64,000 nucleotides of DNA, from assembly GCA_900312665.1 (NCBI GenBank), contig ONZQ02000001.1, positions 44,600 through 108,599 on the forward strand. The letters are read 5' to 3'. Positions 57,314 to 64,000 of this stretch are shown here, piece by piece. The notes below the pieces were generated by a model. That model saw only the letters and a list, made by a program, of their open reading frames with translations, did no database searches and had not been told where the DNA came from. Both the position numbers and the translations under genes were made by a program. This DNA is from Cephalotrichum gorgonifer (taxonomy: Eukaryota > Ascomycota > Sordariomycetes > Microascales > Microascaceae). Position 1 is the stretch's first letter. Every line of letters begins with the position of its first letter.

Positions 57314-57957
57314 AATGTTGGGTGATAGTATATGTCCCAAATAGCCTCCTTCCGTGCCGTGAGGGATGATGTTTTGACTTTATGTTTGGGGATAGTCCTT
57401 AGGGCCCCAGAGCATGTCAGCTTAGGAACGAAAGACATGAGGTGTCTGGCAAATCATGGGGCGATCCGGTTCCACCTGTGGCTTCATCGCCTCATCAACG
57501 TCGATTAAGAACTGCAAAGGTCGTACCCGTCGTCGTGTGTGGCTGCACCGACCCCATCGCGCGTTGCTCCGGTTAACGCGGGCTTGGTGGGGTCAGGTAT
57601 TCCCCACCCAGGCGGGTGGCACCGAAGGTGGGGATGGGCTTATTGGGAAGGGGCTGTAGCTCAGGCGAGGGTACGGTACTGCACAGGCCTTTTCTAAGTA
57701 CTCGGGTGAAAATTAAATAGGGAGCTACAAAATGTATTGGGGATGTTGGAGAGTAAGTATCCTTCGGAAACCCACCCCCAGAGTAAGTCTGGGGTGACGT
57801 TTGACAATTGTGTGCGTGCCCCACAATCGACTGGGTGTCGGGGACTAAAATATCCTTCCGGGAGTCATCGAATCCCTCGAGTTCTCACTTTTGTCAACTT
57901 CTAACTTCCTGCGCATTCATAGCATTGCTAGACATACACCTTTGCCTACCACTCAAC
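57314..57957. promoter_or_regulatory. Divergent promoter of the VAO-like / carotenoid-oxygenase-like pair
   Basis: 644 bp between the two start codons. Several CreA-like GTGGGG/CCCCAC sites: 57587-57592 (inside the shared 11-mer), 57602-57607, 57628-57633. No gene inside. Confidence 0.6.
57586..57596 (+). promoter_or_regulatory. Shared 11-mer GGTGGGGTCAG
   Basis: Identical to the 11-mer at 60861-60871 in the next divergent promoter of the cluster. Contains a CreA-type GTGGGG core (consensus SYGGRG). Confidence 0.45.
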
Positions 57958-59532
57958 ATGGCACACGTCGTTCCAGGACTTCCAAGCAGCGGGGGTACGC
58001 GATTCCCCAAGCACTACGCCATGAGCAAGTGGAATGAAGATCACCTGCGGTTTGAAGCAGATGCTTACGAGCTCGAGGTCATTGGCGATATTCCCAAGTC
58101 CATTCACGGTGCATTCTATCGTGTTCAGCCCGATCATGCATTTCCGCCGATCTTTGCCGAGACCGAGATCCCCCTGAACGGCGACGGCAACGTGAGCGCC
58201 TTCTACATAAAGGACGGCCATGTTGACTTTAAACAGCGCTATGTTAAAACGCCCAAGCTTCTGGCAGAGCGCGCTGCCAGAAAGGCGCTCTTCGGCAGGT
58301 ACCGAAACAAGTACACCGATGATCCGCTTGTCCAGAACGTCATCAAGGGGACAACAGCCAACACCCACGTCGTATTTCATGACAACAAGCTGATGGCGCT
58401 CAAGGAGGACACGCTACCTATGGAATTGGACCCTATCACGCTTGAGACTCGGGGCTATATCGACTATCATGGCACACTCCGCTCCCCTACGCATACTGCC
58501 CATCCCAAGGCAGATTCCACAACGGGAGAGTTGGTCTCGTATGGCTATGAGGTTGAAGGCGATGCGTCCCCCGACATTTCCCTGTTCACGGTCGATAAGA
58601 ACGGCAGAGTCACGGATGAGGTCTGGTTCAAGGCGCCGTGGCCCTGCATGATCCACGACTTCTGGGTCACAGAAAACTGGGTCGTATTCCCCGTTAACGG
58701 GATCAAGGCCAGCCTGGAGCAGATGAAGCAGGGCGCCGACCACTTCTACTGGGATGAGAGCCTCGACTATCAGCTGTTGGGCGTCATTCCCCGGCGGGGA
58801 GCGAAGCCCGAAGACGCCAAATGGTTCAAGACGCCCCAGGGCTGCTACTCGCACACTATCAATGCCTATGAAGAGGAAGGCAACGTGGTGTTGGATGCCA
58901 ACGTCTGGACCGACCTGCATTTTGCCTTCCTCAGCAATACCAAGGGCGAAAGGTTCTTCACCGACCCCAGAAAGGTCAAAGCACCCATTATTCGCTACCG
59001 TTTCGACCCTAGCGGAAGCACCGAGGAGATGATCCAACCCGAGGGCATGCTTCTTGACGGCGTCAATGAGTTCGGGCGCATAGACGACCGTCTTCTCGGC
59101 AAGAAGTACTCTCGCGTCTGGATTCTCAAAGTCGATCCCACGTATGAGATCCGGCTCAACGACCACGAACTGGCCGTCGGCAACGTCGGCTTTAACACCT
59201 TGGTATGCTATAACTTTGACACCGGCGAGATTCAATCCTACCGCCACGGAGATGATTCCACCTTTCAAGAGCCGGTGTTTGTGCCTAGATACGCGGGGGC
59301 CGACTATGAAGATGGATATCTTCTCGTAGTGGCCGACCGATATCGCGAGGGCCGCAACACCTTGTTGCTCTTCGAGGCTTCAGACATTACCAAAGGGCCG
59401 CTTGCCGAGATCAAGTTGCCGTTCAAGCTAATGGACGGCTTGCACGGTAGCTGGGTGGAGGGTAAAGATGTCGATGCCGCGAGGGAGGCGAGTGCAAAGC
59501 GAACAGCGGACGGGGTTAAACATGAAAACTGA
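57958..59532 (+). CDS. Carotenoid-cleavage-oxygenase-family enzyme (lignostilbene/isoeugenol oxygenase-like)
   Basis: Intronless, 524 aa, ATG 57958 (MAHVVPGLPSSGG). Family landmarks: DIPKSIHGAFYRVQPDHAFPP, GDGNVSAFYIKDGHVDFKQRYV, TANTHVVFHDNKLMALKE. Four iron-ligand histidines can be placed: His182 (TAHPKAD), His233 (MIHDFWVT), His302 (YSHTINAY) and His496 (GLHGSWVE). Similar length and motifs to fungal stilbene-cleaving and bacterial isoeugenol-type enzymes, which cut a C=C bond next to a 4-hydroxyphenyl ring and release a benzaldehyde. It faces the VAO-like gene, which acts on the same class of phenols. Substrate choice (stilbene or phenylpropenoid) is inferred. Confidence 0.9.
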   Translation: MAHVVPGLPSSGGTRFPKHYAMSKWNEDHLRFEADAYELEVIGDIPKSIHGAFYRVQPDHAFPPIFAETEIPLNGDGNVSAFYIKDGHVDFKQRYVKTPKLLAERAARKALFGRYRNKYTDDPLVQNVIKGTTANTHVVFHDNKLMALKEDTLPMELDPITLETRGYIDYHGTLRSPTHTAHPKADSTTGELVSYGYEVEGDASPDISLFTVDKNGRVTDEVWFKAPWPCMIHDFWVTENWVVFPVNGIKASLEQMKQGADHFYWDESLDYQLLGVIPRRGAKPEDAKWFKTPQGCYSHTINAYEEEGNVVLDANVWTDLHFAFLSNTKGERFFTDPRKVKAPIIRYRFDPSGSTEEMIQPEGMLLDGVNEFGRIDDRLLGKKYSRVWILKVDPTYEIRLNDHELAVGNVGFNTLVCYNFDTGEIQSYRHGDDSTFQEPVFVPRYAGADYEDGYLLVVADRYREGRNTLLLFEASDITKGPLAEIKLPFKLMDGLHGSWVEGKDVDAAREASAKRTADGVKHEN

Positions 59533-59866
59533 TTAGTTCTACTGTTCAGCTACAGCCTCTACTTTAAAATTATAAGTTAACTGTCCAAACCTACTTGTCT
59601 TGGAGCCGAAAGTAAGCTAGCCGCACCCGCACCTGTTTGTAGAAGAAGCGGCGGGGTGAAAATGGAGCCAGGACAATACGAGTCTTTGAAGTCTAGAGTA
59701 GGGCAGCCTTTTGATGATTCTGGAAAAGAATGTAGGGCAGGGCCGAAGAGATGTTCACAATATTGGCAGATTTCGCTTTGGGTACTTCTTTAAGCGGAGA
59801 CGAGATTGATGATGTATTGTATTGTTGTGAATATATAGTTAAGTAGCACAACTTCGGCTTCAGCAG
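59533..59866. other. Tail-to-tail intergenic region
   Basis: 3' flanks of the carotenoid-oxygenase-like and SDR genes; nothing else recognised. Confidence 0.5.
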
Positions 59867-60643
59867 CTACCATATGGTGGATCCGCCATTGACAGGTAAG
59901 TAAGCTCCATTGATCCAACCTGCCTTCTCCTCAGCCAACATTCCGACCACCCAGGCTACTTCCTCCGGCGTGCCCAAGCGCGCCGCAACGGGAGTAGCGT
60001 CAACGATTGGCTGTAAGAAATCTCTCAGCGCCGCAGGAGCGGCCCAGTACGCTTCCGTGCCCACCAAACCCGGCGCCACGGCGTTGACGGTGCAGCCGTA
60101 TTTACGGGGTAGTTCTGTCGCCCAGCACTGTGTGTATACTTCGGCCAAACCCTTCGCGCCTGCGTAGATGCTCGATTCCGAGGCTGGGGCGCGGGTGGCC
60201 GAGCTGCCAATGTTGATGATGCGCGAGTTCTCGCGCGAGAGATACTTCAGCACGGCTCTGGTGAGGAAGAATACCCCCCTGCCGTTGAGGTGGGTGATAT
60301 CATGCCAGGCCTTTTCAACCATTGTGTCGTCCGGATCGTCGAGGAATGTCGGGCGGTTGATCCCAGCACTGTTCACTAGGATGTCGATCTTGCCAAAAGC
60401 CGCAGCTGCTGCGTCGGCCAGCGCTTTCGGCCCCTCTAGTGTAGACAAATCTGCCTCAATAGCTATGGCTCTGTTGGGTGCACCGAGACTCTGTAAAACC
60501 TTGTCGGCGTTGGCTTTCTCGCCGGGATAAGGGTAATTGATGACAACAGAAGCTCCGCGGTCGAACAGCTCCTTCGCAATAGCAGCACCAAGGCCTTGGG
60601 ACGAACCGCTAATCAGAGCAACTTTCCCGGCCAGTGTCGACAT
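59867..60643 (-). CDS. Classical short-chain dehydrogenase/reductase
   Basis: Intronless, 258 aa, ATG 60643 (MSTLAGKVALISGSSQGLG). Rossmann motif is SGSSQGLG (variant of TGxxxGxG), then DLST, NSAGINRP (NxAG), catalytic Ser in INIGSSATR, and Tyr/Lys in SIYAGAKGLAE (YxxxK). The C-terminal end GGSTIW and TPEEVAWVVGMLAEE are typical of the FabG-like class. Likely NADP(H)-dependent oxidation or reduction of an alcohol or ketone intermediate of the neighbouring pathway. Divergent with the FAD monooxygenase gene. Confidence 0.92.
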   Translation of the reverse strand: MSTLAGKVALISGSSQGLGAAIAKELFDRGASVVINYPYPGEKANADKVLQSLGAPNRAIAIEADLSTLEGPKALADAAAAAFGKIDILVNSAGINRPTFLDDPDDTMVEKAWHDITHLNGRGVFFLTRAVLKYLSRENSRIINIGSSATRAPASESSIYAGAKGLAEVYTQCWATELPRKYGCTVNAVAPGLVGTEAYWAAPAALRDFLQPIVDATPVAARLGTPEEVAWVVGMLAEEKAGWINGAYLPVNGGSTIW

Positions 60644-61059
60644 GATGGGAAAATTCTAGTTGCTGTGGGACAAAATTTCACCAACAGACCGGTATCGGGA
60701 ATAAAGACTGGTAGGGAGCCAAGCATGTTGGAGTCGGATCGAGTGGTCGGCAATTATAAACCCCCTGGCACGTATAGAGAGAGAAGACTGTGGACGCAAG
60801 AGCGAAACCCCACCGCACTTACATATCTAATTAATGTTGGACAAAGTCTAGTCTACGTCGGGTGGGGTCAGAAATAGCTCTGGGTGGGGAGCTGTGGGGA
60901 GCTGACGGGTCATCGTGGCCGTAAACATCTTCACAACACGGCTTCGCAACCTTTTCCAAACAACATAATTACTTGACGGGCGTCCTTGGTGATCCATCGC
61001 CGCTTCTCAAGGCTCTTTTATCTCCACTTTAGGCACAGATTTGATTTCCGACACCCGTA
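60644..61059. promoter_or_regulatory. Divergent promoter of the SDR / FAD monooxygenase pair
   Basis: 416 bp. GTGGGG-type sites at 60808-60813 (CCCCAC), 60862-60867, 60884-60889 and 60894-60899. No gene inside. Confidence 0.6.
60861..60871 (+). promoter_or_regulatory. Shared 11-mer GGTGGGGTCAG, second copy
   Basis: Same sequence and strand as 57586-57596, in the next divergent promoter of the cluster. Confidence 0.45.
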
Positions 61060-62736
61060 ATGTCCCTGGCCATCGTCATCATCGGAGCCGGCCTGGGCGG
61101 ACTGGCCGCCGCCCTTTCCATTAGACAAGAGTCCCCGCACCACGACGTCCTCATTGTGGAATCTGCACCTGTTTTGGCCGAGGTAGAGCTTCCATGAAGT
61201 ACAGGATCCGCTGGAATTAGCTGACACCTCTTCCAGATCGGCGCAGGCCTTCAACTTACCCCAAATGCCACTCGGCTTCTGGTGCGGTGGGGCCTGGAGC
61301 CCAGCCTAGGGGATATGGCGAGCAGCCCGCAGGAATTCCTTGTTCGCCGGTATGACGGCCAAAAGCTACTCGGTGAGCGCCAGAACTTCGCTGCCGAAAT
61401 GCTCGAAAAGTACGGGTCGTACTACTGGGACATGCATCGAGCTGATCTCCAGCTGGCCATGTACGAACGGGCAAAGGGTCTCGGAGTCCGGTTTCAATTC
61501 GGTACTCTGGTGACAGACGTGGATCCCACGATACCGGAACTTACGACGGACAAGGGTGAGAAGATTACGGGAGATCTGATTATAGCAGCAGATGGTGAGT
61601 ACGCTACAGTGAAAGGCCTCCTCTTCGCACGAAGCTAAAACGAGGGCAGGTTTGTGGTCCAAGACTAGGTCTGCCGTTCTTGGTAGACCCAGCCCTCCTA
61701 TTGCCACGGGTGATCTTGCGTACCGCATTGTACTCAAGTCCGAAGACATCAAGGACCAGGAGCTTCTCGAGTTTACGAAAAAGCCCCGGGTGTGCTTGTG
61801 GGCTGGCCCAAATTGCCATGCCATATACTATCCCCTTAGGAACAACACAATTGCCAATGTTGTCCTCCTAGTTCCGGACAACCTGCCAGATGATGTGGCT
61901 AAGCAGGCAGGCGACGTGTCAGTGATGAAGGGTATCTTTGAGGAATGGGATCCACTGTGAGTCTATCGTTAGCTTCCGATGTGATATTCAACTAACCATG
62001 GCAGACTGCAAAAGTTCCTGGGTCAAGTCAAGAAGGTGGAAATGTGGAAGTTGATGCACCGTGAGCCGCCACCACCTTAAGACCTCCACTGCTCGATCTA
62101 ACACTAGCCTAGTGGATGAGCTGGAGATGTGGTACAATGAAGACGGTACTGTGGTGTTCTTGGGCGACGCTTGCCACCCAATGCTGCCGTATATGGCACA
62201 GGGAGCCGGGTCCGCGCTCGAGGATGGTGCCGCATTGGGAATTATTCTATCCAAGGTGCAGAGCCAGGAGGAATTGCCAAAAGCTTTGAAGACCTACCAG
62301 GACTTGAGAGCACCCCGAAGCACCGCGCTACAGAAATGGAGCATGAAGCAGGTAAGTTCTGCGACACTAGTCTTCCGCAGAGAGAGGACCACGTGGCTAA
62401 ACCTGGCGACGACAGAGACACATCAACCACTTGCCCGATGGTCCTGAGCAAGAAGCAAGAGACCAGCTTGCGACATCGCAACTTTATGATCAGAAACCCG
62501 GATATCCATTTTACTGGCAAGTGTCGCCGAATTCACAGACAAGCCGCCTTTTTTTAACATGAGTTACAGGATTGACCCAGCTGCTCAAGACTTCGTCTAT
62601 GGTTACGACGTGGTAGACGAGGTAAATATTCCAGCATGTCTTGGCCATTATATTTACTGAGTATCTTCTAACTCTGCTACTTTGGAAACAGTTGAGAAAA
62701 GTAGGGGTCGAGCCAGCTGTCCAAGCTAACCTTTGA
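61060..62736 (+). CDS. FAD-dependent aromatic monooxygenase (salicylate-hydroxylase-like)
   Basis: Eight exons: 61060-61182, 61237-61594, 61650-61956, 62005-62060, 62113-62351, 62416-62522, 62570-62621, 62692-62736; 428 aa. The donor after 62522 (GTCGCC) is weak; the rest are standard. Group A flavoprotein signatures: GxGxxG in VIIGAGLGGLAAALS, the DG region LIIAADG, and the GD motif VFLGDACHPMLPYMAQGAGSALEDG. C-terminal LPDGPEQEARD and FVYGYDVVDE are typical of salicylate/6-hydroxynicotinate/4-hydroxybenzoate decarboxylating hydroxylases of fungi. These add OH at the carboxyl-bearing carbon with loss of CO2. The expected product here is hydroquinone or hydroxyquinol. Confidence 0.87.
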
Positions 62737-63650
62737 TGTACATGCGAGATTGTGCAAACTTTAGGCAGAGAGATAGAGATAGTGCAATATCAAGATACCA
62801 AGGGTAGCTTAGTATAGCATGACTGGCCAATGTGCATGTATCTGCGCTTGAAAGAATATGCCTTGTAGTTGAATTGGCTATCAAACCCGAATAGGTTGGC
62901 CTGTGAAAGCTGCCTCTCTAAAGCAACCGCCGGCCGATACTGCGGTTCACACTTAACGGTCAAGCACTGCCTGTCATGAGCTGGTTGATTGAATGATGAG
63001 ATTCATTGGCTTGAATTCAGACTTTGCAAAGAAAGGGTGAACATACCACATCAAGCCCAACGACAGGGCCTTGCTGAGTAGTGATCCAAAGTATCGCTCG
63101 GTGTTCTGTTAACTCGGCAGGATACACATCGAACGCATTTCATTGGAGTCTAGGGCTCGTAGCTAGCATGATCTCAATGCAGCACCCAGTTATGCCAAGC
63201 GTGGTCCGATTGGGTGGGTCGTTGACCCCGCCTCTGCCTCCACCCTCCCCCGCCTTCTCGCCCCCAAGCTCTTCAAGGGTGGGGACGGACCTGGTGGGCT
63301 CTACCCCAAAAGCATGCAGGGTGGCATGAATCTTGGACGGGTAACCACCCTCATGCACGTGCCAGCGAAGTTAGGAAGACATCGACGCCATGGGACGAGC
63401 TACCGTCCAGTGACAGGTACCGTGGAGTTGGTGGTGACATTGCCATCGTACTATGGCTAACTCGGGTTTTTTTTCGTGGTGCGCGACTGAGCCACTGCGT
63501 ATTATATAAGTGCAGAGTATGGGAATTGCCCAGCTCAGTTCACGTTAAAAGGTATCATCTTTCTTTTCTTTCTACAGCTGAGTTTGGGATTATACAAGTA
63601 CCATAGGCGTGGATTTCCCAGGGCTGCGATTCAGCTATCCCGTCACCACT
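62737..63650. other. Intergenic / promoter region
   Basis: Upstream of the final FAD oxidase gene. Contains GTGGGG at 63279-63284 and a T-rich stretch near 63470. A small open frame at 63081-63329 is not convincing. Confidence 0.5.
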
Positions 63651-64000
63651 ATGGCTACCCGACTTCAACTCGACACTCTCGCCCGAGGGACAAAAGGCTA
63701 CGAGGAGCTGCGCCGCCGATTCTTCAACGAGCGCGTCCCCGACATTTACCCCGCTGAGATAACAAGCCCAAAGACCACTGCGGAAGTTGTGATGGCCGTT
63801 AAGAGGGCGCGAGAGCATGGATGGAAAATCGGCATTCGCTCAGGCGGGCATTCATTCTTCTGCAACGCGCTAAAGGAAGGAGGCCTTCTTGTTGACACGC
63901 GCAATCTCAACAAGACCATTACATTCGACGATGCGACCAAGATCGCAGTCGTTAGTCCAGGTCACACAGTCGAGGCTGTGACCATGTATCTCCAGTCTAT
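63651..64000 (+). CDS. FAD-linked oxidase, berberine-bridge type (3' partial, runs off window)
   Basis: ATG 63651 gives MATRLQLDTLARGTKGYEELRRRFFNER; 116 codons are in the window. The PCMH-type FAD domain start is clear: AEITSPKTTAEVVMAVKRAREHG, the phosphate-binding IGIRSGGHSFFCNALKEGG (RSGGHS, with the His used for covalent FAD in this family), LVDTRNLNKTI and VSPGHTVEAVTMYL. No signal peptide, unlike most fungal BBE-type oxidases, so an intracellular enzyme is likely. Same direction as the FAD monooxygenase; possibly the seventh member of the aromatic cluster. Confidence 0.88.
   Translation, partial: MATRLQLDTLARGTKGYEELRRRFFNERVPDIYPAEITSPKTTAEVVMAVKRAREHGWKIGIRSGGHSFFCNALKEGGLLVDTRNLNKTITFDDATKIAVVSPGHTVEAVTMYLQS

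Noticed and set aside
58414..59268. Long minus-strand open frame antisense to the carotenoid-oxygenase-like gene
   Set aside because: It is a codon-bias shadow of the intronless sense gene and shows no domain of its own.

Overview
The window is from a filamentous ascomycete (Pezizomycotina-type) nuclear genome. The genes are split by short introns (about 48-120 nt) with GTRAGT-like donors, CTAAC/CTGAC branch points and YAG acceptors. Nuclear tRNAs carry canonical introns. Typical fungal families are present (HET domain, DUF3433, DUF6923, a GPI-anchored cupredoxin, a VCBS protein with a class V chitinase-associated tail). A Ty1/copia element carries transition-only damage of the kind left by repeat-induced point mutation (RIP). 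The species cannot be named from sequence alone. All exon structures were worked out by eye from splice signals and reading frame.

Layout. 0-4.4 kb: 5'-truncated VCBS/FG-GAP gene. 4.7-6.3 kb: TauD-like dioxygenase with an unusual Ala/Pro/Glu/Val-rich N-terminus. 7.6-9.1 kb: HSL-type alpha/beta hydrolase. 9.4-12.9 kb: decayed copy of a very large fusion gene (methyltransferase-like, FAD-linked oxidase, P-loop kinase-like, phosphoribosyltransferase). 15.1 kb: secreted DUF6923 protein. 16.6-19.4 kb: DUF3433 membrane protein beside an assembly gap. 20-25.5 kb: gene-poor, with a SnoaL-like relic and an intron-containing tRNA-Arg. 25.5-29.7 kb: amino-acid permease and GPI cupredoxin. 30-44 kb: two near-identical inverted tRNA-Lys genes, tRNA-Leu, tRNA-Thr, a secreted propeller-like protein, a trypsin-fold protein, an aquaporin, a HET protein and a small glyoxalase-fold protein. 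44.1-45.2 kb: secreted DJ-1/PfpI protein. 45.99-51.36 kb: full-length copia element with 216-bp LTRs and a CCTTT target duplication.

52.1 kb to the right edge is the most interesting part. Seven oxidoreductase or ring-cleavage genes lie together, six of them in three head-to-head pairs: hydroxyquinol-type intradiol dioxygenase / maleylacetate reductase; vanillyl-alcohol-oxidase-like / carotenoid-oxygenase-like alkene-cleaving enzyme; SDR / FAD aromatic monooxygenase. A berberine-bridge-type FAD oxidase then runs off the end. Together they read as a catabolic cluster that would oxidise and cleave the side chain of a 4-hydroxyphenyl or phenylpropanoid compound, hydroxylate the ring, and send it through hydroxyquinol and maleylacetate to 3-oxoadipate. 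The control regions share GTGGGG (CreA-like) motifs and an identical 11-mer. The substrate and the cluster as a unit are inference.
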